Positions 45,429 to 54,022 of a stretch of 64,000 nt of DNA are shown here, piece after piece. Source of the DNA: Bifidobacterium panos (GTDB taxonomy: Bacteria > Actinomycetota > Actinomycetes > Actinomycetales > Bifidobacteriaceae). Positions within the stretch are counted from its first letter, which is position 1, and each line of letters begins with the position of its first letter. The stretch spans positions 21,876-85,875 of the forward strand of contig NZ_JAAIIJ010000012.1 in NCBI RefSeq assembly GCF_012932445.1. Reading direction: 5' to 3'. The translations under genes and the position numbers were made by a program. The notes under the pieces are model-generated. The model did not search any database and was not told the origin of the DNA. It worked only from the letters and a program-made list of their open reading frames with translations.

Positions 45429-45457
45429 GAGCCGGTGTCTTCGGGCACCGGCTCTTT
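45429..45457 (+). terminator. Rho-independent terminator of rph
   Basis: GAGCCGGTG (45429-45437) pairs with CACCGGCTC (45446-45454) around TCTTCGGG, followed by TTTGCGTTT. Confidence 0.75.
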
Positions 45458-45490
45458 GCGTTTGCGGCCTGATATAGCCGCCATTATCGG

Positions 45491-45787
45491 CTAGTCCTTT
45501 CCGAATAGTTCCTTGTGCGAGCCGGTACGCATGAATGTTGCTGTCCCGTCGTCTCGAATCCAGACAGTGAGCCAGTCTCCGGTGTTGCCTACGTGACATT
45601 CAATCGTGCCATGCCAATCGCCTTTAAGCCGGTGCGCACGATGCCGCCGCCGTAATGTTTCCCTCGATTCAGCGGTGTCTTCGAGTATGAGGTCGATGAC
45701 GTTTTCCAGTTCGTCAAGGTTGATATGTCGGCGTTCGAGACGTTTGGTGTCCCGTTGGAACTGTTTCGTGAAATGGGCTTTAAGCAC
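45491..45787 (-). CDS. YafQ/RelE-type mRNA interferase toxin
   Basis: A 98-residue toxin. The GTG start at 45787 is chosen because it overlaps the antitoxin 3' end. FTKQFQRDTKRLERRHINLDEL, RRRHRAHRLKGDWHGTIECHV and a C-terminal RTGSHKELFG match the YafQ family (conserved H-x-L-x-G and a late S/T-H). YafQ toxins cleave mRNA on the ribosome. It is neutralised by the upstream DinJ-like partner. Confidence 0.9.
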   Translation of the reverse strand: MLKAHFTKQFQRDTKRLERRHINLDELENVIDLILEDTAESRETLRRRHRAHRLKGDWHGTIECHVGNTGDWLTVWIRDDGTATFMRTGSHKELFGKD

Positions 45788-46061
45788 GTTTAATCCCCAT
45801 TGCTTCAAACATTTCTTTGGCCGAACTGTATCCTTGCCCGCCGCCGTTGGCCGCTATCTCTTTGGCCTCTTCCAACGCTTCCAATGTTTCAGCGGGCAAC
45901 TCGGGGTAGGAGAGGTTCAATGGTATGCGTTCCTCTCGTACTATCTGGCGGAAGAACGCGCGGGTCACTGAAGACAGGTCGAAACCGAAGTCCTTGGCGA
46001 CCTGCGCCGCCTGTTTTTTGGTGTCCGCGTCAACGCGAACCGTCACCGATGTCATGCTCAT
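45780..46061 (-). CDS. RelB/DinJ family antitoxin
   Basis: A 93-residue antitoxin. The start ATG 46061 has AAGGGGG upstream. The N-terminal ribbon-helix-helix SVTVRVDADTKKQAAQVAKDFGFDLSSVTRAF binds DNA, and the C-terminal region wraps the toxin. The last 8 bp overlap the YafQ GTG start. Autoregulation is likely through the palindrome at 46081-46112. Confidence 0.9.
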   Translation of the reverse strand: MSMTSVTVRVDADTKKQAAQVAKDFGFDLSSVTRAFFRQIVREERIPLNLSYPELPAETLEALEEAKEIAANGGGQGYSSAKEMFEAMGIKRA

Positions 46062-46080
46062 GGTCGGCCCCCTTGGAATC

Positions 46081-46112
46081 TTGTAAGACGATGTTGACAT
46101 ACTGTCTTACAA
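46081..46112. promoter_or_regulatory. Operator of the dinJ-yafQ-like module
   Basis: TTGTAAGAC (46081-46089) and GTCTTACAA (46104-46112) form perfect 9-bp arms with a 14-nt spacer, 19 bp upstream of the antitoxin start. A TATACT hexamer on the minus strand lies immediately upstream. RelB-type antitoxins bind such palindromes. Confidence 0.65.
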
Positions 46113-46311
46113 TCGAGTATATATCTCAACCATACGATGGCACGCCGCTGATAATCTAGGCAAACAACTTAACCAAAGGGTTCTTAGACGAGGTAAGGAG
46201 GAGCCTTGCCTCTGCCGATTTCGCCGCCGTTTCCAACACCATTAGTCGGAGGGCGGGCACTACGCTGTGATTGGTATACAGTGAACGCGGATTAGTGTTA
46301 AGGAGCAATAC

Positions 46312-46983
46312 GTGAGAATCGTTGTCGCCACGCATAACGAAGGCAAACTGGCTGAGATTCGCCGCATTCTCGCTGAAGATTTGGGCGAGCAAGCCGAGCA
46401 GGTGCAGTTGGTGTCCGCTGGGTCGCTGAACCTGCCTGACCCGGTGGAGAACGGCGTCACCTTCCAGGAGAACGCCTTGCTCAAGGCGCGCGATGTCGCC
46501 GAGCGCACCGGTTGCCCTGCCATCGCGGACGATTCCGGCCTGATCGTGGACGTGATGGGCGCGGCTCCCGGCATTCTGTCCGCTCGCTGGGCGGGCCATC
46601 ACGGGGATGATGCCGCCAACAACGCCCTGCTGCTCGCTCAGCTCGCCGACATCCCCGACGACAAGCGCACCGCGCGTTTTCGTTGCGCCGCCGCGCTGGT
46701 GGTGCCGGGCCAAGACCAAGATCAAGGCGAGTCGACACCATACCCAATCATCAGCGAAACCGTCGAAATCGGCGAAATGCCGGGCGTGCTGCTGCGCGCC
46801 CCGCGCGGCGAGCACGGTTTCGGCTACGACCCGATCTTCGTCCCCGATGACCAGCCCGCCCGCGCCGCAACCGGCAGCCGCCTGACCTCCGCCGAAATGG
46901 AACCCGCCGAAAAAAACGCCATCTCCCACCGCGGCAAAGCATTGCGCGCGCTCGTCGGCGCGGTTGAGGCGCTCGTCAAGTAG
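46312..46983 (+). CDS. rdgB: RdgB/HAM1 XTP/dITP pyrophosphatase
   Basis: A 223-residue enzyme hydrolysing non-canonical purine NTPs (ITP, XTP, dITP). GTG start 46312 with AAGGAG 6 nt upstream. Signatures: ATHNEGKLAEIRRIL, ADDSGLIVDVMGAAPGILSARWAG, and GEHGFGYDPIFVPD, with KNAISHRGKALRAL at the C-terminus. A ~15-residue DQDQGESTPYP insertion lies mid-protein. Confidence 0.94.
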   Translation: MRIVVATHNEGKLAEIRRILAEDLGEQAEQVQLVSAGSLNLPDPVENGVTFQENALLKARDVAERTGCPAIADDSGLIVDVMGAAPGILSARWAGHHGDDAANNALLLAQLADIPDDKRTARFRCAAALVVPGQDQDQGESTPYPIISETVEIGEMPGVLLRAPRGEHGFGYDPIFVPDDQPARAATGSRLTSAEMEPAEKNAISHRGKALRALVGAVEALVK

Positions 46984-47035
46984 CTCGCGCCACCCGGCAG
47001 ATCGGCATCAATCGAAATCGAAACGGACAAAACAG

Positions 47036-48310
47036 ATGGATATGCGTTCTTTTGCTCTGGCAACCCTCACTGAAGAGGAGTTCGACGACTTCTCCGGCAG
47101 GCATCCGGAAGGCAACTTCCAGCAGACTTCCGCGGCGGGCCGGCTGCGTTCCGCGCAGGGTGTGGAAGTTGAGTACCTGGGTGTGCGGGAGAATGGCGAG
47201 CTTGTGGCCGCCGCGTTGCTTGAGACGCATCGCAGCAGACTGTCCACATTCAGCGTGATCCACGACGGCCCGATGTGTGATTTCCACGATGCCGAGCTGA
47301 CCGCGTTCTTCGTAGAGCAGCTCAAGCAGCGTGCCAAAGGCAACAAGGCGGCGCAGCTGGAAATCACGCCGGAACTGCCGTACCGGCTGCGTGACGGCGA
47401 GGGCAAGCCCCTTCCCGCCGAACAAGGCGGCGCTCCCGCCAATGATGCCGTGGATAACCTTGTCGCGTGCGGATTCGAGCATGGCGGCTTTAGCATTGGA
47501 TATACTGCGGTTCCACGCTGGCGTTACGTCAAGGATCTGACCGGGGGTGACGGCGAGCAGGCGCTGCTCAAGTCGTATGACAAGCGCACCCAGTGGAGTG
47601 TGAAGCGCGCGGCGTCGATGGGCGTGCATGTGCGAGAGCTGGGCGAGGATGAGCTGAAGGTTTTCGCCGACATTGAGCGGGCCACGGCCGAACGCCGCAG
47701 CTTCGAATATCGCGGCGAGGGGTATTTCCGCCGCTTCAAGGAAGCGTACGGCAGCAAGGCGCACTTCATGGTGGCGGAAATCCATATCGCCGAATATCGA
47801 GCTGACATGCAAGCCAAGCGTGACGCGCTGAAAACGAAGGTCGCCGCTCTGGAGGCGAAGATCGCCGAGCGCGAGACCACCAAACTGACCCGCCAGCTGG
47901 GCGAGGAGAGCCGTAATCTGGCGGCCGCCGAGAAGCGTCTCGCGGAAGCCGCCGAACTGGCCAAAAAAGGTGACGTGCTGCCCGCAGCGGCCTCGCTGTT
48001 CGTGGAGCACCCGCGAGAAACCGTCTATCTGTTCTCCGGCAGCGTCGAGGAATACAAGCCGTTCTATGCTTCGGCACTGATCCAGCATTATGCAATGTTG
48101 CATCTGTGCCTTGAGCGCGGCGTGAACCGCTACAACTTCTACGGCGTCGACGGCGTGTTCGACGACCCGGACGATCCGGGCCGCGGCGTGTTGGAGTTCA
48201 AGCAGGGCTTCAACGGCTATGTGGAGGAGCTGATGGGCGAGTTCGTCCTGCCGGTGCGCCCGATAATGTTCCGCGCCAAAACAACACTCCGCAAACTGCT
48301 CGGTCGCTGA
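47036..48310 (+). CDS. FemAB/FmhB-type peptidoglycan bridge aminoacyltransferase
   Basis: A 424-residue protein from ATG 47036. The FemAB core has FSGRHPEGNFQQTSAAGRLR, GFEHGGFSIGYTAVPRWRYVKDL and KSYDKRTQWSVKRAASMGVHV. A coiled-coil insertion of ~70 residues (DMQAKRDALKTKVAALEAKIAE) sits at about 260-325, a feature of FemX/MurM-like enzymes. A C-terminal FYGVDGVFDDPDDPGRGVLEFKQGF follows. It adds amino acids from aminoacyl-tRNA to the stem peptide bridge. The specific amino acid is unknown. Confidence 0.88.
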   Translation: MDMRSFALATLTEEEFDDFSGRHPEGNFQQTSAAGRLRSAQGVEVEYLGVRENGELVAAALLETHRSRLSTFSVIHDGPMCDFHDAELTAFFVEQLKQRAKGNKAAQLEITPELPYRLRDGEGKPLPAEQGGAPANDAVDNLVACGFEHGGFSIGYTAVPRWRYVKDLTGGDGEQALLKSYDKRTQWSVKRAASMGVHVRELGEDELKVFADIERATAERRSFEYRGEGYFRRFKEAYGSKAHFMVAEIHIAEYRADMQAKRDALKTKVAALEAKIAERETTKLTRQLGEESRNLAAAEKRLAEAAELAKKGDVLPAAASLFVEHPRETVYLFSGSVEEYKPFYASALIQHYAMLHLCLERGVNRYNFYGVDGVFDDPDDPGRGVLEFKQGFNGYVEELMGEFVLPVRPIMFRAKTTLRKLLGR

Positions 48311-48319
48311 GGACGTCGC

Positions 48320-49330
48320 TCACGCGCCGAGCGCGGCGAACAGGAAGTGGGCGCCGGTCATCATCGCAAGGGAAATCACCGCGGTGATGGTCAGCGAGAA
48401 GCCGGCGAGACGGGCGTTGCCCAGCACCCTGTCGGTGAACAGCGTGGAGAACACGGCGATGGGAGCCAGGCAGCACAACGCCACGGCCTCGCGAATCGAA
48501 GCGCTGAACGGCAGCAGGAACCACGCCGCCGCGCAGAACAGTGTCGCAAAGGGAATGCGCCAGCCGATTACGGCGAGCACTTCCTTCACGTCGCTGCGCG
48601 AGGCGGGCAAATCCATCAGCATGCCCACCATCAGCATGGCGCAGAACGAGTTGGCGTTGCTCAGCGGCTGCGTCATCGTGGCGATCCAATCGGGGATATG
48701 CACCTGCGCGATGGTCAGGATAATCATCAGCGCGTAAGTGTCGAACGACACCGAACCGAAGAAGCTTTTAGCAATATTCCGCGCCAGCGCCTTGCGCGCC
48801 AGCCGCCGCGCATCCTTGTCTTTCGGCTTGGTGTAGGGCAGCGTCGGCGCTTGCCCGGCGTGTTGCTCGGTGAGGGTCTTGCCTGGCTGGATGTGCAGCA
48901 GCGTCTGGGTCATCACGTTGGTGCCGGCGGCCACCATCACGCAGTTGCCGATGTCGAACATGGCAGCCGGCACAATCGCCGCAGTGCCCAAAAACGCTGA
49001 AACGACGGGGAAGCAGAAGCATCCCACATTGAAGCCCGAGCCGTTGAGCATCATGAACGCGCGATTCGCCACGGGCTTGCGCAGGGTGGTCAGATAGATG
49101 ACGACCGGCGGAATGAACGCGACAACGAAACCGAATACGGAAATCCACAGCAGACTGGTGTCATGCGGGTTTGTGGCGAAGGAATAGACGATCGCGCCGG
49201 GCAGCACCATGTTGAAGATCGCGGTCTGCATAATGCGGTAGTCGCGCTGGCCGAACAGCTTCGCGCGCTTGAAGGCATAGCCCGCCAGAATAATCAACAG
49301 CAGGGCAATGGGCTGGATAATCGCTGACAT
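48320..49330 (-). CDS. AEC family (auxin efflux carrier-like) transporter
   Basis: A 336-residue integral membrane protein, start ATG 49330. About ten hydrophobic helices are visible (for example IIQPIALLLIILAGYAF, ISVFGFVVAFIPPVVIYL, SFFGSVSFDTYALMIILTI). An RxxLP-like MQTAIFNMVLPGAIVY lies near the start, as in AEC carriers. The loop at about 170-200 is charged and cytoplasmic. Family members export organic acids or amino-acid-like compounds. Substrate unknown. Confidence 0.82.
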   Translation of the reverse strand: MSAIIQPIALLLIILAGYAFKRAKLFGQRDYRIMQTAIFNMVLPGAIVYSFATNPHDTSLLWISVFGFVVAFIPPVVIYLTTLRKPVANRAFMMLNGSGFNVGCFCFPVVSAFLGTAAIVPAAMFDIGNCVMVAAGTNVMTQTLLHIQPGKTLTEQHAGQAPTLPYTKPKDKDARRLARKALARNIAKSFFGSVSFDTYALMIILTIAQVHIPDWIATMTQPLSNANSFCAMLMVGMLMDLPASRSDVKEVLAVIGWRIPFATLFCAAAWFLLPFSASIREAVALCCLAPIAVFSTLFTDRVLGNARLAGFSLTITAVISLAMMTGAHFLFAALGA

Positions 49331-49715
49331 CGGTCTTCTTCTCTGGGTCTTCTTCTCTGGTTTGTTGGACGGCGACTTATGCTCTAAGTGTATTCTTGCT
49401 CCGCGCCGCCGCTTTGCAGAAAGTCTTGTCAAAATATGGGCAAAATGCCAACATCGGCTTGCTGTGGGCGTCGTTCGGAGCGCTGAAAAATAGCATGTCT
49501 TGGTATTGTTCCCAAATTGTTCCCAAACGGCCTAAGGAATAGTGGCCTAAGGGACAGTGATATGAAGACGCGATTTTGGCTTATAGGAACCAAACGTGGT
49601 GCTTAAGTTTCGGGTGGGGCGTCTTGCGCCCGCGTATGATGGGCCGAAGTGCCATATCGCGAGAAATATGGCCAGCATTCGACTGAACAAAAAGACATAA
49701 AGAAAATAGAAGACC
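49331..49715. other. Gene-free stretch upstream of the 49716 gene
   Basis: 385 bp without a supported gene. TTGTTCCCAAA occurs twice, and GGCCTAAGG occurs twice, around 49507-49555. An AT-rich patch near 49660-49700 would suit a promoter. The rest shows nothing I recognise. Confidence 0.4.
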
Positions 49716-50096
49716 ATGCCATTGCCGATCCCACCGGAAGATTCCGGCTTCACCCACGATCACGCCCTCGAACTGGCCCGCAAGGCCGGCGCCAGTCAAG
49801 ACGATTTGCGCATGGCCGACGCCTACGCGCGCGAACTTGACGTCCATGCCGCTTGGGGCTTGCCGTTCAATGGCTACTGCAATGCCGCCGGATACGGCTA
49901 CGTGCAGGAGCCGACCATGGCCGTCGCGCAGGACGGCTGGAACTCGCATGAGGCGTTCAACAAACTGAGCCGCGGCGCGCAGACGGCCATCGTGTATTTC
50001 AGCCTTGAGCGCGGGCACGATATCGACCGTGAGTCCGCGCGCAACTTCTTGAAGCACGAGCGCGGCATCATCATCCACGGCAACCAGCCGTACTGA
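49716..50096 (+). CDS. Hypothetical protein
   Basis: A 126-residue protein from ATG 49716, no clear ribosome-binding site (AAGAAAATAGAAGACC). Family not recognised. It is acidic in the N-terminal half, has aromatic and Gly clusters (WGLPFNGYCNAAGYGYVQEP), and a charged helix near the C-terminus. No signal peptide or membrane segment. Codon use looks like its neighbours, so it is probably a real chromosomal gene. Confidence 0.6.
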   Translation: MPLPIPPEDSGFTHDHALELARKAGASQDDLRMADAYARELDVHAAWGLPFNGYCNAAGYGYVQEPTMAVAQDGWNSHEAFNKLSRGAQTAIVYFSLERGHDIDRESARNFLKHERGIIIHGNQPY

Positions 50097-50230
50097 GTTG
50101 CGCCCATCGCGAACCGCTCTCTCGCCTCGCTCGTCCGCCGTTCGTGTTCATCCATGCGCGGGGGGTGGCACCAAGCGACCATGTCGTGCGCTAGTGTGGA
50201 GGTTAGTCGGATACTTCAAGGAGGTCAGCC

Positions 50231-50551
50231 ATGCCATACGTTATCGCCCAGCCCTGTGTGGATGTCAAGGACAAGGCCTGTGTGGACGAATGCCCCGTTG
50301 ATTGCATTTACGAGGGCCTCCGTTCGCTGTATATCAACCCCAACGAGTGCGTTGATTGCGGCGCGTGCGAGCCGGTGTGCCCCACTGAGGCGATCTTCTA
50401 TGAGGACGATTTGCCTGAGGAGTGGGCTTGGTACAAGGACGCCGCGGTGAGTTTCTTTGCCGAGGTCGGCGACTTGGGTGGCGCTTCGGCGGCCGGCCCG
50501 CTTGGCAAAGACCCCGAGCAGGTTTCCGCTCTTCCGGCGCAGAATGCCTGA
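50231..50551 (+). CDS. fdxA: 7Fe ferredoxin
   Basis: A 106-residue ferredoxin with AAGGAGG before the ATG. Cysteines occur as CVDVKDKACVDECPVDC and ECVDCGACEPVCP, consistent with one 3Fe-4S and one 4Fe-4S cluster. The C-terminal tail is a ~50-residue Trp/Asp-containing extension as in mycobacterial FdxA/FdxC. Followed by dapC, the conserved actinobacterial pair. Confidence 0.92.
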   Translation: MPYVIAQPCVDVKDKACVDECPVDCIYEGLRSLYINPNECVDCGACEPVCPTEAIFYEDDLPEEWAWYKDAAVSFFAEVGDLGGASAAGPLGKDPEQVSALPAQNA

Positions 50552-50600
50552 TATCAAGCCTGTTTCACGGCTTTAGGCTTTTAGTTAAGAAGCGCCCACG

Positions 50601-51782
50601 ATGGGTTTTCATCCATATTCTTCGCCATATGACTGGTCGCGTATCGCCTCGTACAAGACAGTCGCCCAAGCCACAAACGACGGCATGGTCGATCTGTCGG
50701 TCGGCTCGCCCATTGACCCGGTGCCGGCCAGCGTGCAAGCGGCACTCGCCGAGGCCGCCGACGCGCCGAACGCCCACGGATATCCGGCCACCCAAGGTAC
50801 CGACGATCTCAAAGCCGCCATCGACGAATGGTTCCGCGAACTGCGTGGCGTGGACTTGAAAGCGCTGAACGCCGCCGCAGTGCCCACCGTCGGCTCCAAG
50901 GAGGCCGTCGCTCTGATGGCGAGTCTGCTGCACCTCGGCCCAGGCGACGTGGTGGTGCAACCGCAGGTGAGCTATCCGACCTATGAAATCGGCACCCAAC
51001 TGGCGGGCGCGCGCGTGCTTAAAGTCGCCGACGTGGCGGATGTGGACTCCTGGGTGAATGTGCCCGGCGTCAAAGCGGTGTGGGTGAACTCGCCGTGCAA
51101 CCCATCCGGCGAGATACTGAATGCTGACTGGCTGGCCGGCATCGTGGCCGCCGCTCGCCGCATCGGCGCCGTGGTGCTTTCGGACGAATGCTATGCGCTG
51201 ATGGACTGGCGCGTGGCAGCGGGCGCGGCACCCCACGCGCAGTTGAATGAGGCCGAGTCCACAGAGCCTTTCAGCCTCGCCTCGGCTCCCTGCGCGTTGA
51301 ACCCACAAGTGTGCGAGGGCGCGGCGGACAACGTGCTCGTGCTGTATTCCTTAAGCAAGCAAAGCAATATGGCCGGCTATCGCACTGCGTTCATCGCGGG
51401 GGACTGGCGGCTCGTGCGCGAGATGGGCGAGTATCGCAAGCAGATCGGCCAAATCATCCCCGGGCCGGTGCAAGCGGCGATGGCCGCCGGATTGCGCGAC
51501 ATTCAGGCCGTTCGCGTGCAGCGGCACTGTTATCACACCCGTCTCGCGCGTCTGGTCGAGGCGTTGCGTTCGTATGGTTACGATGCCGCCATGCCCGACG
51601 GCGCGTTGTACGTATGGGTCAAAGCGCTTGGCGAGGATTGCTGGGTCGACATGGCCGCTCTCGCTAAGCTCGGCATTATCGCCAGCCCGGGCGAGTTCTA
51701 CGGAGCCACCGACCGTCTGCGTTTTTCCGCCACCGCAAGCGACGAAGCCATCGACTCCGCATGTCGGCGACTTGCGTCTTGA
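50601..51782 (+). CDS. dapC: N-succinyldiaminopimelate aminotransferase
   Basis: A 393-residue PLP class I/II aminotransferase in lysine/diaminopimelate synthesis. VGSKEAVALMASLLHLGPGD binds PLP, WVNSPCNPSGEIL is the conserved NPxG loop, SDECYALMDW contains the Asp-x-Cys-Tyr PLP site, and LYSLSKQSNMAGYRTAF carries the catalytic Lys. DapC type rather than DapD is supported by its location beside fdxA (compare mycobacterial fdxC-dapC). Confidence 0.9.
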   Translation: MGFHPYSSPYDWSRIASYKTVAQATNDGMVDLSVGSPIDPVPASVQAALAEAADAPNAHGYPATQGTDDLKAAIDEWFRELRGVDLKALNAAAVPTVGSKEAVALMASLLHLGPGDVVVQPQVSYPTYEIGTQLAGARVLKVADVADVDSWVNVPGVKAVWVNSPCNPSGEILNADWLAGIVAAARRIGAVVLSDECYALMDWRVAAGAAPHAQLNEAESTEPFSLASAPCALNPQVCEGAADNVLVLYSLSKQSNMAGYRTAFIAGDWRLVREMGEYRKQIGQIIPGPVQAAMAAGLRDIQAVRVQRHCYHTRLARLVEALRSYGYDAAMPDGALYVWVKALGEDCWVDMAALAKLGIIASPGEFYGATDRLRFSATASDEAIDSACRRLAS

Positions 51783-51813
51783 ACCTCTCGTCGCGCCATG
51801 GTGTACACTGGGT

Positions 51814-51904
51814 TGAGCCTCTACGCGGCGCTATGTCACCCAACTCCCCCAGGGCAGGAATGCAGCAAGGGTAAGTGGCCTCTTGCGGGTGCGTAGAGGT
51901 TTTT
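51814..51904 (+). ncRNA. ffs: SRP RNA (4.5S-type)
   Basis: GCCTCTACGC at 51817-51826 pairs with GCGTAGAGGT at 51891-51900, closing a hairpin. Its upper part carries the conserved domain IV loop AGGGCAGGAATGCAGCAAGGGT (GGCAGGAA and AGCA being the Ffh-binding symmetric and asymmetric loops). A T-rich tail follows. Small form without an Alu domain. Confidence 0.9.
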
Positions 51905-51995
51905 AATACCCTGAACGAAGGTTCGTTGATGGTGGCCGGCGAACAGGTTATGCTGATAAAAGTATCGTGATTGCACCAAAGGAAAGGAAGCGCAG

Positions 51996-52163
51996 ATGGC
52001 TGTCGCATTGACTGATATGAAGCCCATGACGGCGTATGCGCCTCCGGCTGATGGCCTCGCGCATGATGCGGTCGAAGAGAAATGGCTGCGTTTGCATCGC
52101 GCGTTGAAGGATCGTCCCAATCGGCTTGAAAAGAGGCCCCTTGGCTCAGATAGCAATAATTAG
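51996..52163 (+). CDS. Small ORF overlapping a downstream GNAT gene
   Basis: A 55-codon frame from ATG 51996, with a strong GGAAAGGA site 7 nt upstream. Its product has a basic amphipathic segment (EEKWLRLHRALKDRPNRLEK). Family unknown. The last 23 nt overlap the TTG start proposed for the GNAT gene. It may be an antitoxin-like partner, a leader peptide, or the remaining 5' end of a gene truncated by the GNAT insertion. Confidence 0.45.
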   Translation: MAVALTDMKPMTAYAPPADGLAHDAVEEKWLRLHRALKDRPNRLEKRPLGSDSNN

Positions 52164-52689
52164 CAGTCGTGAATGTGAGCTTTCGGATCAGACTTCCCTA
52201 AGACGATTCGTTTGTTGCGACGAAACCGCGCCTGAATATGCGTTGGATGTACAGAGATACATCCGCGACATCAAAATCAAAAAGACACCCGTGGGGATTC
52301 ATCGCATGGTGTTGTATTCGGAAGCATACGCAGGTGTGTTCGGTTTCTGTGAATATGGGTATGATGAAGCCGCCGGTCTTGAAAGCGGATACGCCATTTC
52401 CTTCATCGCCACGGCGCAACGAATGAGAGGCAGGCATCTGGGCAGATTCCTATTGGATTGCGTGCTTCGGTGGATGGCGAATGATGCGGCGGTGAGTGGA
52501 AGAAACCCCTATGTGATGACTCAAATCGATAGGCGCAATGACGTGAGTGTGAGTCTGTTTCGGGATCTGGGTTTTGAAAATGAAGGGCAGGATCTGCACG
52601 ATCCTGAATATGATATCTGGTCCAAGGAATTCAAGCCCCGTGCAACGAATCTGCTGCAATTATATTTCCCGATGATAGTGGACGATTAA
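52141..52689 (+). CDS. GNAT family N-acetyltransferase
   Basis: A 182-residue protein, TTG start 52141 with AGAGG upstream. An alternative TTG at 52126 is possible. GYAISFIATAQRMRGRHLGRFLLDCVL contains the RGxGxG/A-like acetyl-CoA loop (R-x-R-G-R-H-L-G), and NDVSVSLFRDLGFENEG is the final strand. The base composition is noticeably less G+C-rich than the neighbours, which suggests acquisition. Substrate unknown. GNAT toxins of type II modules are typically paired with small upstream antitoxins, an arrangement worth testing here. Confidence 0.75.
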   Translation: MAQIAIISSRECELSDQTSLRRFVCCDETAPEYALDVQRYIRDIKIKKTPVGIHRMVLYSEAYAGVFGFCEYGYDEAAGLESGYAISFIATAQRMRGRHLGRFLLDCVLRWMANDAAVSGRNPYVMTQIDRRNDVSVSLFRDLGFENEGQDLHDPEYDIWSKEFKPRATNLLQLYFPMIVDD

Positions 52690-52810
52690 TCAGTGCGGGC
52701 AGACGAGACCAAACAATCTTCCCAAAGGCGCGGAGGGGTTTTTCGCATGGTGCGTGGATGTTCGGTGAGTGCGCGGCCGGCGGCGGCATCGGTGCGTTAG
52801 GGTGGAGAGC

Positions 52811-53932
52811 ATGAGTGAGGAACACAACACCGAGGCCCTGCCCAACATCCGCGATCCGTACGCGCCGGTGAATCTGGGTGCCGAGTTTGAGGCGGCGGGC
52901 ATCGTCGTGCGCGACATCCAAGCGACGCTGGAGGATTTTGACGAAGCGAGCAACACAGCCGCCTCCTACGCCGATGACGATGGCATGACCGCGCTCGCGG
53001 ATGTCGACCCGCTTGCCCGCCGCCCGCGCACATCCAGCCGCGTGCTGTGCGTGGTGTTCGCGCTGCTGCTGTGGGCGGCCGCCGCCGGCGTGTGGTGGCT
53101 GGGCGTGCGCACGGTCGAAGGCCAATCCTACGACGACATGGTGGAAAGCTCGTTCGCCACAGTTCTCTCCAACTCGGGCTGGCTGTCGGTGTTGCTCGGC
53201 CGCGGCGTGCACACGACGGTGCTGATTATTTCCATCGTTATCGCGCTGGTGGCCGCGCTCATCGCCGCGATTCGCAAACGCTGGTGGCTGCTTGTCCAAC
53301 TTGGCATATTCGCCGCGCTGTGCTTCGCCTCCACGTTCCTTAAGAACGTCCTGCCGCGCACGAACCTGATCCATACCTTAATCGAAGATCCCAATAATTC
53401 CGCGCCTTCCGGCCATACCACCCTGGCTGTCGGAGCATCGTTGGTACTGATATGCGCTGTCTCGCGCGGCTGGCGCTGGGTGGCCGCCCTCGTCGGCATG
53501 GCGTGGAGCTTCTATGTGGGCATGTCGGTGATTTACGGCCAGTGGCATCGCCCCACCGACGTGGTGATGGCCGTCCTGGTCGTCGGCGGACTGGCCATGC
53601 TGATGCTCGCGTTCACCCGCGCCAGCGGCATGGATAGCCTCGGCCAACGTCGCTCGTCTGCCGGTGTGCAGATCGTCGGCAGCGTTTTCATCACCGCTGG
53701 CTTGTCGGCCTGCCTGTATGCCTCCTATGTCATCTGGCAGATCGTGCCAGGGCTGTCCATGAGCGCGAATTGGGCGCAGAGCAGCTCCGTTCTTTCGTCC
53801 ATGGTGCTGATGGCCGGCGTGATTGCCGTGGTGTGTTCACTGGTGTTGGTGATGCGCCAACTCACCGCCTCACCGCTGAGCAAAATCGGCCTCGTTGGCG
53901 CGCCGCCCGCTCCGCCGAAAAGCCATCGCTAG
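52811..53932 (+). CDS. PAP2 superfamily membrane phosphatase
   Basis: A 373-residue membrane protein from ATG 52811 with GGTGGAG upstream. An acidic cytoplasmic N-terminus (~90 residues) leads to six hydrophobic segments. The PAP2 signature is visible in order: KNVLPRTNLI (K-x6-RP-like), SAPSGHTTLAVG (PSGH), and YGQWHRPTDVVMAV (R-x5-H-x3-D related). It likely dephosphorylates a membrane lipid such as undecaprenyl or phosphatidyl phosphate. Confidence 0.86.
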   Translation: MSEEHNTEALPNIRDPYAPVNLGAEFEAAGIVVRDIQATLEDFDEASNTAASYADDDGMTALADVDPLARRPRTSSRVLCVVFALLLWAAAAGVWWLGVRTVEGQSYDDMVESSFATVLSNSGWLSVLLGRGVHTTVLIISIVIALVAALIAAIRKRWWLLVQLGIFAALCFASTFLKNVLPRTNLIHTLIEDPNNSAPSGHTTLAVGASLVLICAVSRGWRWVAALVGMAWSFYVGMSVIYGQWHRPTDVVMAVLVVGGLAMLMLAFTRASGMDSLGQRRSSAGVQIVGSVFITAGLSACLYASYVIWQIVPGLSMSANWAQSSSVLSSMVLMAGVIAVVCSLVLVMRQLTASPLSKIGLVGAPPAPPKSHR

Positions 53933-54022
53933 CCGCCCTCAGACAGGCCGTGCCACACCGGGCGCACCATCTGACCACGTGTCATGAGTATTATGTCTCG
54001 AAGTAAGGGATAAGGAGCGAAC

